Source: Micromonospora terminaliae
GTDB taxonomy: Bacteria > Actinomycetota > Actinomycetes > Mycobacteriales > Micromonosporaceae
NCBI RefSeq assembly: GCF_009671205.1
Contig: NZ_CP045309.1
Coordinates: forward strand, 1,054,001 to 1,118,000
Direction: 5' to 3'
Length of the DNA stretch: 64,000 bases
Position 1 is the stretch's first letter, and each line of letters starts with the position of its first letter. Both the position numbers and the translations under genes were made by a program. Positions 8,415 through 16,915 of the stretch are shown here, one piece after another. The notes under the pieces were generated by a model, which saw only the letters and a list, made by a program, of their open reading frames with translations, searched no databases and was not told the origin of the DNA.

Positions 8415-9083
8415 GTGGGTGGCCTGACCGTGCCCCGTCCCCGCCAGGCCCTGCTGAACCGCGAGCGGATCGTCGAAACCGCGCTCGCGCTGATCGACGC
8501 CGACGGTCTCGGCGCGTTCTCCACCCGCCGGCTGGCCGCCGCGCTGAACGTGCAGGGCCCCTCGCTCTACAACCACTTCGCCACCAAGGACGAGATCCTC
8601 GACGCGGTGGCCGACAGCGTCACGGCGTCCGTCGACGTCAGCGTCTTCGACCGGTACGACTGGGTCGAGGCGCTGCGCCGCTGGGCCCGGTCCTACCGGC
8701 AGGCCCTGGCCGTCCACCCGAACATCGTCCCGTACCTGGCACAGGGGCCGGGCCGCCGGCCGGCCGCGCTGGCCATGGCCGACGCCGTCTACGGCGCCCT
8801 GGTCCGGGCGGGCTGGCCGCCGGCCCGGGCCACCCACATCGGCGCCGCGCTGCGCTACTTCGTGGCCGGCTCGGCGCTCGGCTCGTTCGCCCGCGGCTTC
8901 GTCGAGGACCCGGAGCTCTACGCGGCACACCCGCACCTCACGCAGGCGCACCGCCTCCGCGGCCACCAGCGCAGCGTCGACGAGGGCGCGTTCACCCTCG
9001 GCCTGGACGCGTTGCTGGACGGTCTCGCCGCCGAGTACGCCCGGACCGTCACCCCTCTGGAAGGCGGCACCGGTCCGGGGTAG
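8415..9083 (+). CDS. TetR/AcrR family transcriptional regulator
   Basis: This 222-residue protein has a typical TetR DNA-binding domain in the first 60 residues (IVETALALIDADGLGAFSTRRLAAALNVQGPSLYNHF, helix-turn-helix about 30-55). An all-helical ligand domain follows, including the TetR_C-like part RRPAALAMADAVYGALVRAGW. It sits between a divergent acyl-CoA dehydrogenase and a co-directional aldehyde/alcohol dehydrogenase pair, each of which carries the same 19-bp operator-like site. It is therefore likely a repressor relieved by an acyl-CoA or aldehyde-type ligand. Start: GTG at 8415, or GTG at 8430 (VPRPRQALL); the latter removes only five residues. Confidence 0.88.
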   Translation: MGGLTVPRPRQALLNRERIVETALALIDADGLGAFSTRRLAAALNVQGPSLYNHFATKDEILDAVADSVTASVDVSVFDRYDWVEALRRWARSYRQALAVHPNIVPYLAQGPGRRPAALAMADAVYGALVRAGWPPARATHIGAALRYFVAGSALGSFARGFVEDPELYAAHPHLTQAHRLRGHQRSVDEGAFTLGLDALLDGLAAEYARTVTPLEGGTGPG

Positions 9084-9088
9084 CGTCA

Positions 9089-9107
9089 AAACTCCCACTG
9101 CTAGTTT
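9089..9107. promoter_or_regulatory. Operator-like site B before the aldehyde dehydrogenase gene
   Basis: AAACTCCCACTGCTAGTTT lies 22 bases before the ATG of the aldehyde dehydrogenase gene and right after the tetR stop (9083). It matches site A (8259-8277) in reverse complement at 16 of 19 bases. This argues that the short tetR-aldh gap contains a promoter under the same control. Confidence 0.6.
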
Positions 9108-9128
9108 GCCGCCCCCCGAAGGGACGCC

Positions 9129-10571
9129 ATGGATCTCGCCGACGCGCCCCCCGCCCTGCTGGTCCGCCGCCACCTGCACGTCGCCGGGGACTGGGTCGAC
9201 CCGGCGGACGACGGGACGATCCCGGTCGAGAACCCGGCCACCGGGGAGATCGTGGGGCAGGTCCCCGCCGGCACCCCGGCCGACGTGGACCGGGCCGTCG
9301 CCGCCGCCCGGGCCGCCTTCCCCGGCTGGGCCGCCACCGCCCCCGCCGAGCGGGCCGCCCACCTCGACCGGCTGCACACCGCGCTCGCCGCCCGGGCCGA
9401 GGACATCGCCCGCACCGTGGCGCTCGAACTGGGCACCCCGCTCAAGCTCGCCACCCGGGTGCAGGCCGGCCTGCCGCTGACCGTGCTGCGCGGCATGGTC
9501 GACCTGGCCGCGAGCCCGCCGGCCGAGCGGACCGTCGGCAACTCCCTCGTGGTCCGCGAGCCGGTCGGCGTGGTCGGCGCGATCACCCCGTGGAACTATC
9601 CGCTGCACCAGGTGGTCGCCAAGGTGGCCCCGGCCCTCGCCGCCGGCTGCACGGTGGTGCTCAAGCCCAGCGAGCTGACGCCGCTCACGGCGTACCTGCT
9701 CTTCGACGCGATCGCCGAGGCCGGGCTGCCGCCCGGGGTGGTCAACCTGGTGCCCGGCACCGGGCCGGTGGTCGGCGAGGCGCTCGCCGCTCACCCCGAC
9801 GTCGACCTGGTCTCCTTCACCGGGTCCACCGCCACCGGCCGGCGCATCGCCCACCTGGCGGCCGACCGGATCGCCCGGGTCGCCCTGGAACTCGGGGGCA
9901 AGTCCGCCAACGTGATCCTCGCCGACGCCGACCTGCCCACCGCCGTCAAGGTCGGGGTCGGCAACGCCCTGCTCAACTCGGGCCAGACCTGCACGGCCTG
10001 GACCCGGATGCTGGTCCACCGCGACCGCTACACCGAGGCCCTGGACCTGGCCGCGGCGGCCGTGGCCGGCTACCGGCCGGGCGACCCGTTCGACCCGGCC
10101 ACCCGGCTCGGCCCGCTGGTCTCCGCCGCCCAGGCCGAGCGGGTACGCGGGCACGTCGACCGCGCCCTCGCCGACGGCGCCCGGCTCGTCGCCGGCGGCC
10201 CCGACGCGCCGCTGCCGCCGCGCGGACACTTCGTCGCGCCCACCGTCTTCGCCGACGTGCACCCGGACAGCGCCCTCGCCCAGGAGGAGGTCTTCGGCCC
10301 GGTGCTCGCGGTCATCCCCTTCGCCGACACGGACGAGGCCGTCGCGATCGCCAACAACTCCCGGTACGGGCTGGCCGGTGCGGTCTGGTCCGCCGACGAG
10401 GAGGCCGCGCTGGCCGTGGCCCGGCGGCTGCGTACCGGCCAGGTCGACGTCAACGGCGGCGCCTTCAACCCGCTCGCCCCGTTCGGCGGCTACAAGCAGT
10501 CCGGCCTCGGCCGTGAGCTGGGCGGGTACGGCATCGAGGAGTTCACCGAGCTGAAGGCCATCCAGCGATGA
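9129..10571 (+). CDS. Aldehyde dehydrogenase family protein
   Basis: The 480-residue NAD(P)-dependent enzyme has the ALDH superfamily marks. These are the coenzyme-fold motif [12 protein letters not shown], the cofactor glycine motif [12 protein letters not shown], catalytic Glu about residue 254 ([10 protein letters not shown]) and the nucleophilic Cys about 288 (NSGQTCTAW). The C-terminal oligomerisation part ends [26 protein letters not shown]. It oxidises an aldehyde to the acid. Its stop overlaps the following alcohol dehydrogenase start (ATGA), so the two form one operon turning an alcohol into an acid. The adjacent acyl-CoA dehydrogenase may continue the pathway after CoA activation. 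Confidence 0.94.
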   Translation: MDLADAPPALLVRRHLHVAGDWVDPADDGTIPVENPATGEIVGQVPAGTPADVDRAVAAARAAFPGWAATAPAERAAHLDRLHTALAARAEDIARTVALELGTPLKLATRVQAGLPLTVLRGMVDLAASPPAERTVGNSLVVREPVGVVGAITPWNYPLHQVVAKVAPALAAGCTVVLKPSELTPLTAYLLFDAIAEAGLPPGVVNLVPGTGPVVGEALAAHPDVDLVSFTGSTATGRRIAHLAADRIARVALELGGKSANVILADADLPTAVKVGVGNALLNSGQTCTAWTRMLVHRDRYTEALDLAAAAVAGYRPGDPFDPATRLGPLVSAAQAERVRGHVDRALADGARLVAGGPDAPLPPRGHFVAPTVFADVHPDSALAQEEVFGPVLAVIPFADTDEAVAIANNSRYGLAGAVWSADEEAALAVARRLRTGQVDVNGGAFNPLAPFGGYKQSGLGRELGGYGIEEFTELKAIQR

Positions 10572-11644
10572 GGGCGCTCGTGGTCCGCGGCCGGGGCGCC
10601 ACCCCCGCCGTCGAGGACGTCCGCCTGCCCGACCCCGGCCCCGGCGAGTTGCGGGTCCGCATCCGGGCCGCCGGTATCTGCCACTCCGACCTGGCCATGG
10701 TGGACGGCACGGTGGCGCCCGCGTACCCGCTGGTGCTCGGGCACGAGGCGACCGGCGTGGTGGCCGAGGCCGGCCCCGGCACCCGGCTGGCCGTCGGCAC
10801 GCCCGTGGTGCTGAACTGGGCACCCGCCTGCCGGGCCTGCTGGCACTGCCGGCACGGCGAGCCCTGGCTCTGCACCGCCAACACGGGGGCCTCCGTGGCC
10901 CGGGGCGAGACCGCCGACGCCGGCCCGCTCCAGGTGACCCTGGGTCTCGGCGCGCTGGCCGAGGAGGTGGTGGTGCCCGAGCGGGCCGCCATCGCGATCC
11001 CGGCCGGCCTGCCGCCGGAGCAGGCCGCGCTGCTCGGCTGCGCCGTGCTCACGGGCACGGGCGCGGTCCGCAACACCGCGCGGGTCGCCCCCGGGGAGTC
11101 GGTCGCGGTGATCGGCCTCGGCGGGGTCGGCCTCGCCGTGCTCACCGCCGCCCGGCGGGCCGGCGCCGCGCCGATCCTGGCCGTGGACGTGGCCGAGGCG
11201 AAGCGGGACCTCGCCCTGGCCGCCGGTGCCACCGACTTCCTCCGCTCCGACGACACCCTCGCCAAGGAGGTCCGGGCGCGCACCGAGGGGCGCGGCGTGG
11301 ACCACGCCTTCGAGTGTGTCGGCCGGTCCGTCACGATCCGGGCCGCCTGGCGGTCGGCCCGGCGCGGGGGAGCGGTCACCGTGGTCGGCATGGGCGCCAG
11401 GGACGACCTGCTCAGCCTGTCGGCGCTGGACATCTTCCACTCGGCCCGCACCCTGCGGTCCTCGGTCTACGGCTCCTCCGACCCGGACCGGGAGGTGCCG
11501 GAGCTGGCCGCCGCGCTCGCCGACGGAAGCCTGGACCTGGCCCCGCTGGTCAGCGGCGCCATCCCCCTCGACGAGGCGCCCGCGGCGCTGGACCGGCTGG
11601 CCCGGGGCGAGGGCGCGCGCTGGGTGGTCACCTTCCCGGACTGA
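10568..11644 (+). CDS. Zinc-dependent alcohol dehydrogenase (MDR family)
   Basis: This 358-residue medium-chain dehydrogenase has catalytic zinc ligands C38 (GICHSDL) and H59/E60 (LGHEATGVV). Structural zinc cysteines are C88, C91, C94 and C102 (CRACWHCRHGEPWLC), and the Rossmann motif is AVIGLGGVGLAV. The acidic end of the second strand (AVDVAEAK) favours NAD over NADP. It overlaps the aldehyde dehydrogenase by four bases and likely supplies its aldehyde. Its 3' end overlaps the convergent regulator gene by 17 bases. Class III-like (formaldehyde, thiol-linked) substrates cannot be excluded. Confidence 0.92.
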   Translation: MRALVVRGRGATPAVEDVRLPDPGPGELRVRIRAAGICHSDLAMVDGTVAPAYPLVLGHEATGVVAEAGPGTRLAVGTPVVLNWAPACRACWHCRHGEPWLCTANTGASVARGETADAGPLQVTLGLGALAEEVVVPERAAIAIPAGLPPEQAALLGCAVLTGTGAVRNTARVAPGESVAVIGLGGVGLAVLTAARRAGAAPILAVDVAEAKRDLALAAGATDFLRSDDTLAKEVRARTEGRGVDHAFECVGRSVTIRAAWRSARRGGAVTVVGMGARDDLLSLSALDIFHSARTLRSSVYGSSDPDREVPELAAALADGSLDLAPLVSGAIPLDEAPAALDRLARGEGARWVVTFPD

Positions 11645-12545
11645 CGCCGGGCCCGCTCCCGATCAGCGCGGCGAACCCGTCGAGCAGTCGGCGGAGGCCG
11701 AAGTCGAAGACCGTCTCCAGGTCCACGTCGACGCCGCCGCTGGTCAGGGCGTCCATGGTGGCCAGCCCGCCGCCGGCCATCAGCTGCTGGAACGTGGCCT
11801 GCTGCCGCTCCACCCACTGGTCGTGGGTGAGGCCGGTGTCCTGCTCGGCCAGCGCGCCCATCTCCAGGTTCGTGGCGATGCCCTTCACGTACGCCATGAG
11901 GGTGATCGCCAGGTGCCAGCGCACCTGCCGGTCCAGGCCCAGCCCGGCGGTGGCCCGCAGGGCCCGGTCGGTGTGTGCCATGCCGTGCGGCAGCGGCTGC
12001 GGACGGGCGATCGAGATGACGTGCGGCACCCAGGGGTGCCGCCGGTAGACGGCCCACTGCGCCCGGGCCAGCACGTCCAGGCGGGCGCGCCAGCCGGCCG
12101 GTTCGGCGTCCGGCAGCGGGGCGCCGGCCAGTGCCGCATCGGCCATCGCCAGGATCAGCTCGTCGCGGCCCCGCACGTGCCGGTAGAGCGACATGGTGGC
12201 CACGCCCAGCTCGGCGGCGATCTGCCGCATGGACACCGCGGCCAGCCCGCCCTCGTCGGCCAGCGCCAGCGCGGTGCGCAGCACCCGGTCCCGGCTCAGC
12301 TCCGGCTCCCGCCGCGGCGGGGCGACCACGGTGCCGGCGCCCGGCCGGGTCAGCACCAGCCCCTCGGCGCGGAGCAGGGCCAGCACCCGGGTCGCGGTGG
12401 CGATGGCCACGCCGTGCTCGCGGGTGAGCTGCCGGGCCGAGGGCACCCGGTCGCCGGGCCGCAGCTCACCGAGGTCGATGCGGCGGCGGATCTCCGCGGC
12501 GATCCGCCGGTACGGCGGCTCCTCGCCCCTGGCACGCTGCGACAT
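11628..12545 (-). CDS. GntR-TetR hybrid transcriptional regulator
   Basis: This 305-residue protein joins two DNA-binding modules. Residues about 10-75 form a GntR-type winged helix (YRRIAAEIRRRIDLGELRPGDRVPSARQL, then ATATRVLALLRAEGLV). Residues about 85-140 form a TetR-type helix-turn-helix (VLRTALALADEGGLAAVSMRQIAAELGVATMSLYRHV). The rest is a TetR_C-like ligand domain. Such hybrids are known in actinomycetes. It is divergent from a FAD monooxygenase, with a palindrome and a 13-base direct repeat in between, so it probably represses both genes. The single ATG at 12545 fits the whole GntR module. Confidence 0.88.
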   Translation of the reverse strand: MSQRARGEEPPYRRIAAEIRRRIDLGELRPGDRVPSARQLTREHGVAIATATRVLALLRAEGLVLTRPGAGTVVAPPRREPELSRDRVLRTALALADEGGLAAVSMRQIAAELGVATMSLYRHVRGRDELILAMADAALAGAPLPDAEPAGWRARLDVLARAQWAVYRRHPWVPHVISIARPQPLPHGMAHTDRALRATAGLGLDRQVRWHLAITLMAYVKGIATNLEMGALAEQDTGLTHDQWVERQQATFQQLMAGGGLATMDALTSGGVDVDLETVFDFGLRRLLDGFAALIGSGPGVSPGR

Positions 12546-12548
12546 CCC

Positions 12549-12604
12549 GGCAGCGTACTAGTACACCGGCCCGGTCGGACACGCCGGAACGGGCAGCGTA
12601 CTAG
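12549..12604. promoter_or_regulatory. Duplicated operator between hybrid regulator and FAD monooxygenase
   Basis: The 13-mer GGCAGCGTACTAG occurs at 12549-12561 and again at 12592-12604, 43 bases apart. In the first copy it flows into the perfect 10-bp palindrome GTACTAGTAC (12555-12564). The copies lie in the divergent promoter region just before the regulator start (12545). They may bind the two modules of the GntR-TetR regulator. Confidence 0.6.
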
Positions 12605-12691
12605 GTCGGCGGGGGCGCACGGGCGCGCCGGACCCTAGCGTCCAAACCGGCACCGGATGGACGGTGTACGCGCGACCCTCGGGAGAACACC

Positions 12692-13891
12692 ATGAACGAC
12701 AGGACCGTGCTCATCTCCGGCGCCGGCGTGGCCGGCCCCGCCCTCGCCTACTGGCTGCGCCGGTACGGCTTCGCCGTGACCGTGGTGGAACGCGCCCCCG
12801 GACTGCGCCCCGGCGGGCAGGCGGTCGACGTGCGGGGGACCGCCCGCGAGGTGGTCGACCGGATGGGGCTCACCGCCCGGGTCCGGGCCGAGACCGTCCG
12901 GGAGCAGGGCATGGCGTACGTCGGCGAGCGGGGCGAGGTGCGCGCCCGGCTGCCGGTGCACGCCTTCGGCGGGGAGGGCATCGTCGCCGACATCGAGATC
13001 GAGCGCGGCGACCTGGCCCGGCTGCTGTACGAGGCCACCCGGGACGAGGTCGAGTACGTCTTCGACGACTCGATCGAGACGCTGGACCAGACCGGGGACG
13101 GGGTGCGGCTCACCTTCGCCCGGTCCGCCCCGCGCACCGTCGACCTGGTGATCGGCGCGGACGGCTCGCACTCGCGTACCCGGGCGCTCGCGTTCGGCCC
13201 CGAGGCGGCGTACGTCCGGCCGCTCGGCGCGTACCTCGCCTACTTCTCCACCCCGTACCGGGACGAGACCGGCTGGTTCCTGCTGCACAACGCTCCCGGC
13301 GGCCGGGTCGTCGGCACCCGCCCGACCCGCGACGGGCGGACCGCCGCCTTCTTCAGCTTCCGCTCCGAAGCGCTCGGCGTGGACCGGCGGGACGCGGCCG
13401 CCCAGCAGCGGCTGCTCGCCGAGCGCTTCGCCGACGTCGGCTGGCGCGCCGCCGACCTGCTGGCCGCCGCGCCGGACGCCGGCGACTTCTACTTCGACCG
13501 GTACGGCCAGGTGCGGATGGAGTCGTGGAGCACCGGGCGGGTGGCGCTGCTCGGCGACGCCGCCTGGTGCCCGTCCCCGCTCACCGGGCAGGGCACCAGC
13601 CTCGCCCTGGTCGGCGCGTACCTGCTGGCCGGCGAGCTGGCGGCGGCGCGGGGCGACCACACGGTGGCCTACCGCCGCTACGAGGAACTGCTGCGGCCGC
13701 ACGTGACCCGCGGCCAGGAGCTGCCGGGCGGCGGCATCGGCGGGTTCCTGCCGGACAGCCGGGCCGCGATCCGGATGCGCGACGCGTCGATGCGCGCCAT
13801 GACGTCCCGCCCGCTGCGTGGGCTCGCCACCCGGCTCTTCTTCAGCAAGGCCGACGGGCTCGACCTCCCGGAGTACGCCGCCACCCGGTGA
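12692..13891 (+). CDS. FAD-dependent monooxygenase
   Basis: The 399-residue flavoprotein hydroxylase of the PHBH/TetX type has the dinucleotide motif SGAGVAGPALAYWLRRYG (about 9-26), then ERAPGLRPGGQAVDVRG. The DG-like motif is DLVIGADGSHSRTR, and the second FAD-phosphate motif is LLGDAAWCPSPLTGQGTSLAL (about 285-305). Homologues hydroxylate aromatic or polyketide compounds, or inactivate antibiotics such as tetracyclines and rifamycins; the substrate here is unknown. It is divergent from the GntR-TetR regulator, an arrangement common for inducible detoxification. ATG at 12692 follows GGGAGAACACC. Confidence 0.9.
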   Translation: MNDRTVLISGAGVAGPALAYWLRRYGFAVTVVERAPGLRPGGQAVDVRGTAREVVDRMGLTARVRAETVREQGMAYVGERGEVRARLPVHAFGGEGIVADIEIERGDLARLLYEATRDEVEYVFDDSIETLDQTGDGVRLTFARSAPRTVDLVIGADGSHSRTRALAFGPEAAYVRPLGAYLAYFSTPYRDETGWFLLHNAPGGRVVGTRPTRDGRTAAFFSFRSEALGVDRRDAAAQQRLLAERFADVGWRAADLLAAAPDAGDFYFDRYGQVRMESWSTGRVALLGDAAWCPSPLTGQGTSLALVGAYLLAGELAAARGDHTVAYRRYEELLRPHVTRGQELPGGGIGGFLPDSRAAIRMRDASMRAMTSRPLRGLATRLFFSKADGLDLPEYAATR

Positions 13892-13944
13892 CGGTGGCGC
13901 ACCACATGTCGACACCCGCCGATCCGCCCGCAGGTCGGTGGACA

Positions 13945-13970
13945 GGCCCGCCCCCTATGGGGAGCGGGCC
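13945..13970 (+). terminator. Probable terminator after the FAD monooxygenase
   Basis: GGCCCGCCCCC (13945-13955), loop TAT, then GGGG A GCGGGCC (13959-13970) form an 11-bp stem with one bulged A. It lies 54 bases after the monooxygenase stop. Confidence 0.5.
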
Positions 13971-14004
13971 CGTCCCATCGGGGGTGAATGTGTGGGGGAT
14001 CGAC

Positions 14005-14058
14005 ATGGCTCGAGTCCGCCGGTGCGCCGTAGGTTTCCTGCACGCGTCGGCCCTGTGA
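14005..14058 (+). CDS. Candidate 17-codon leader peptide before livG
   Basis: ATG at 14005 is preceded by GGGGGA at 13994-13999 and encodes MARVRRCAVGFLHASAL before TGA at 14056-14058. The small frame uses codons that are rare here (GCT, CGA, GTA, GGT). Its stop codon is buried in a hairpin: GTGACC at 14055-14060 pairs with GGTCAC at 14063-14068. This is the geometry of a translation-controlled leader for the downstream liv operon, but no leader family is recognised and it may be chance. Confidence 0.3.
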   Translation: MARVRRCAVGFLHASAL

Positions 14059-14109
14059 CCCCGGTCACCGACCTGGCCGGCGCGGGACGGACCTGCGGAG
14101 GGTGTGGCG

Positions 14110-14871
14110 ATGGCCGGGCAAGCGATCCTGTCGGCCCGTGGGCTGACCCGGGACTTCCGGGGCTTCCGGGCGGTCGACGGGGTCGACCTCGACGTGGCGC
14201 CGGAGACCGTGCACGCCCTGGTGGGCCCGAACGGCGCCGGCAAGACCACCCTGTTCAACCTGCTCACCGGGTTCCTGCCGCCCAGCGCCGGCCGGATCGA
14301 ACTGGCCGGCCGGGACGTCACGGGCCTGCCCCCGGAACGGGTCGCCCGCCTCGGGGTGGCCCGCTCCTTCCAGATCACCAGCCTCTTCCCGCAACTGGGC
14401 GCGCGGGAGCACGTCGAGCTGGCCCTCCAGTCCTCCAGCGGGCTGGGCTGGCGGTTCTGGCGCTCGGCGAAGCTGATGCGCCGCTACCGGGACCGGGCCG
14501 ACGAACTGCTCGCCATGGTCGGCCTCGCCGAGCTGGCCGAGGCCCCGGCCGAGGCCCTCGCCTACGGCCGCAAACGCGCCCTGGAGCTGGCCATTGCGCT
14601 CGCCCTCGACCCGAAGGTGCTGCTGCTCGACGAGCCCACCGCCGGGATGGGGCTGGAGGACGTGGACCGCACCGTCGACCTGATCGCCCGGGTCCGCGAG
14701 GGCCGGACCGTGGTCATGGTCGAGCACAACATGAGCGTGGTGGGCCGCCTCGCCGACACGGTCACCGTCCTGCAGGCCGGCAAGGTCCTGGTCGAGGGGC
14801 CGTACGAGCAGGTCCGCGCCGACGAGCGGGTCATCACCGCCTACCTGGGAGCCGCCGATGCTGCGCATTGA
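14110..14871 (+). CDS. livG: Branched-chain-type ABC transporter ATPase LivG
   Basis: The protein (253 residues from ATG 14110; GTG 14104 is an alternative) is an ATP-binding cassette of the LivG type. ATG is preferred because CGGAGGG lies seven bases before it. Walker A is GPNGAGKTT, followed by LTGFLPPSAGRI and SFQITSLFPQLGAREHVELAL, which is typical of LivG. The signature region is degenerate (AYGRKRALELAIAL, the normal LivG form), Walker B is VLLLDEPTAGM, and the switch His is in MVEHNM. It powers uptake of branched-chain amino acids, amides or similar small solutes. It is the first gene of livGFKHM and overlaps livF by 14 bases. Confidence 0.92.
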   Translation: MAGQAILSARGLTRDFRGFRAVDGVDLDVAPETVHALVGPNGAGKTTLFNLLTGFLPPSAGRIELAGRDVTGLPPERVARLGVARSFQITSLFPQLGAREHVELALQSSSGLGWRFWRSAKLMRRYRDRADELLAMVGLAELAEAPAEALAYGRKRALELAIALALDPKVLLLDEPTAGMGLEDVDRTVDLIARVREGRTVVMVEHNMSVVGRLADTVTVLQAGKVLVEGPYEQVRADERVITAYLGAADAAH

Positions 14872-15550
14872 GAACCTCTCCGCCTGGTACGGCGAGGCGC
14901 AGGTGCTGCGGGAGGTGAGCCTGGAGGTGGCCGCCGGCGAGGTGGTCACCCTGGTCGGGCGCAACGGCGCCGGCAAGTCGACCCTGCTGCGCTCCGTCAT
15001 GGGGCTGCACCCCGGCCAGAGCGGCACGGTCACCTTCGCCGACCGGGACGTCACGAAGCTGCCCGCGCACAAGCGGGCGCGGCTCGGCCTCGGCTGGGTC
15101 CCCGACGACCGGGGCGCGTACGCCACCCTGACCGTCACCGAGAACCTGACCCTGCCGCCCCGCGTCGGACCCGACCCGTGGCCTCTCGAACGGGTCTACG
15201 AGGCGTTCCCCGCCCTCCACGCCCGGCGCGACTCGGCGGCCACCATGCTCTCCGGCGGCGAGCAGCAGATGCTCGCCCTGGCCCGGGTGCTGCGCATGGG
15301 CGCCCGGCTGCTGCTCTGCGACGAGCCCACCGAGGGCCTGTCTCCGCTGCTCGTGCAGCAGGTCGGCGACCTGCTGCGGGAGGCCAAGAAGCACGGCGTG
15401 ACCGTGCTGCTGGTCGAGCAGAACCTGCACTTCGCCACCGGCGTCGCCGACCGGCACTACCTGCTGGCCGAGGGACGGATCGCGGAGGCGATGGACAACT
15501 CCGAGGTGCGCTCGCGGGAGCGCGAGCTGCTGGCGTACCTCGGGATCTGA
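14858..15550 (+). CDS. livF: Branched-chain-type ABC transporter ATPase LivF
   Basis: This 230-residue second ATPase starts at ATG 14858 inside the livG end. Walker A is GRNGAGKST, the signature is LSGGEQQMLALARVL, and Walker B is LLLCDEPTEGLSPLLV, a LivF-specific wording. The D-loop and the switch His (VLLVEQNLHFATGVADRHY, with Gln in the usual His position as in many LivF proteins) are present. LivF forms the ATPase heterodimer with LivG. It is followed 47 bases later by the binding-protein gene. Confidence 0.93.
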   Translation: MLRIENLSAWYGEAQVLREVSLEVAAGEVVTLVGRNGAGKSTLLRSVMGLHPGQSGTVTFADRDVTKLPAHKRARLGLGWVPDDRGAYATLTVTENLTLPPRVGPDPWPLERVYEAFPALHARRDSAATMLSGGEQQMLALARVLRMGARLLLCDEPTEGLSPLLVQQVGDLLREAKKHGVTVLLVEQNLHFATGVADRHYLLAEGRIAEAMDNSEVRSRERELLAYLGI

Positions 15551-15597
15551 AACGACGGCTGACCCGCGCGGACCGCGCGGTATGAAGGGATTTCGAC

Positions 15598-16848
15598 ATG
15601 CGGAGAAGCGTGGGTGTGGCCGCCGCCTCGGCGGCGGCGGTGCTGGTCGCGGGCTGTGGCGGCGGTGGCCCGCAGTCCGGCGGCGACTCGAAGCTGACCG
15701 GCGACAAGATCGTGCTGGGCGTCCTCAACGACCAGTCCGGGGCCTACTCGGAGCTGTCCGGGCGGAACTCGGTCAAGGCCGTGGAGATGGCCATCGCCGA
15801 CTTCAAGGCCAAGTACGGCGACAAGGCCGTCACCAAGAACATCAGCGTGGAGACCGCCGACCACCAGAACAAGCCGGACGTGGCCAACAGCAAGGCCCAG
15901 GAGATGTACGACCGCAAGGGCGTCGACGCCATCCTCGACGTGCCGACCTCCTCGGCCGCGCTCAAGGTCGCCGACGTGGCCAAGGAGAAGAAGAAGCTCT
16001 ACTTCAACATCGGCGCGGCGACCACCGACCTCACCGGCAAGAGCTGCAACAAGTACACGTTCCACTACGCCTACGACACCTACATGCTGGCCCACGGCAC
16101 CGGCACGGTGACCACCGAGCAGGTCGGCAAGAACTGGTACATCCTCTACCCGAACTACGCGTTCGGGCAGGACATGGAGAAGAGCTTCTCGGCCGCCATC
16201 ACGGCCGCCGGCGGGCAGGTCGTCGGCAAGGACGGGGCGCCGTTCCCGAACACCAGCGGCGACTACTCCTCGTTCCTGCTCAAGGCGCCGACGCTGAACC
16301 CGAAGCCGCAGGTGCTCGGCACCATGCAGGCCGGCGCCGAGCTGGTCAACGTGGTGAAGCAGTACAACGAGTTCAAGCTGCGGGACAAGGGCGTCGGGCT
16401 GGCCGTCGGCCTCATGTTCATCACCGACATCCACTCGCTCACCCCGGCCGCGCTCGCCGGCACCACCTACACCGACGCCTGGTACTGGAACTTCGACCAG
16501 CAGAACCGGGAGTGGGCCGACAAGTTCCAGAAGGAGACGGGTACCCGGCCGTCCTTCGCCCACGCGGCCAACTACTCCGCGGCCATGCAGTACCTGGAGG
16601 CCGTGCAGGCCGCCGGCACCGATGACGCGGACACCGTGGTGAAGGCCCTGGAGGGCAAGGAGGTCAACGACCTCTTCCTGCGCAACGGCAAGATCCGCGC
16701 CGAGGACCACCGCGTCATCCACGACGCGTACCTGGCCCAGGTGAAGCCGCAGGCCGAGGTGGGCGAGCCGTGGGACTACGTGAAGATCCTCAAGACCATC
16801 CCGGCGGCCGAGGCGTTCCGCGCCCCGTCGGCCGACTGCAAGATGTGA
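15598..16848 (+). CDS. livK: ABC transporter substrate-binding lipoprotein (LivK type)
   Basis: This 416-residue lipoprotein has a signal peptide with basic start MRR, a hydrophobic core and the lipobox LVAGC (Cys 20). The mature part is a type I periplasmic-binding fold (ILDVPTSSAALKVADVAKEKKKLYFNIGAA, then YILYPNYAFGQDMEKSF). The sequence resembles Peripla_BP_6 proteins that bind amino acids, amides or aromatic acids, not only leucine. It would deliver ligand to LivHM. The ribosome site AAGGGA lies about nine bases before ATG 15598. A single binding protein inside the operon suggests a dedicated transporter; the ligand cannot be read. Confidence 0.92.
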   Translation: MRRSVGVAAASAAAVLVAGCGGGGPQSGGDSKLTGDKIVLGVLNDQSGAYSELSGRNSVKAVEMAIADFKAKYGDKAVTKNISVETADHQNKPDVANSKAQEMYDRKGVDAILDVPTSSAALKVADVAKEKKKLYFNIGAATTDLTGKSCNKYTFHYAYDTYMLAHGTGTVTTEQVGKNWYILYPNYAFGQDMEKSFSAAITAAGGQVVGKDGAPFPNTSGDYSSFLLKAPTLNPKPQVLGTMQAGAELVNVVKQYNEFKLRDKGVGLAVGLMFITDIHSLTPAALAGTTYTDAWYWNFDQQNREWADKFQKETGTRPSFAHAANYSAAMQYLEAVQAAGTDDADTVVKALEGKEVNDLFLRNGKIRAEDHRVIHDAYLAQVKPQAEVGEPWDYVKILKTIPAAEAFRAPSADCKM

Positions 16849-16915
16849 GCGCGAGGAGTGAGCCGGTTTTGCGAGCCCCGCAGTCGCGAACGAAAGACGG
16901 CACGGTGACGAGCTG
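16849..16915 (+). repeat. Possible dispersed intergenic element between livK and livH
   Basis: This 67-base gap directly after the livK stop contains GCGCGAGGAGTGAGCC and GCGAGCCCCGCAGTCGCGAA. From memory, very similar strings flank gene ends in many Micromonosporaceae genomes, but only one copy exists in this window, so the repeat status is unproven here. It breaks an otherwise tightly packed operon. Confidence 0.35.
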
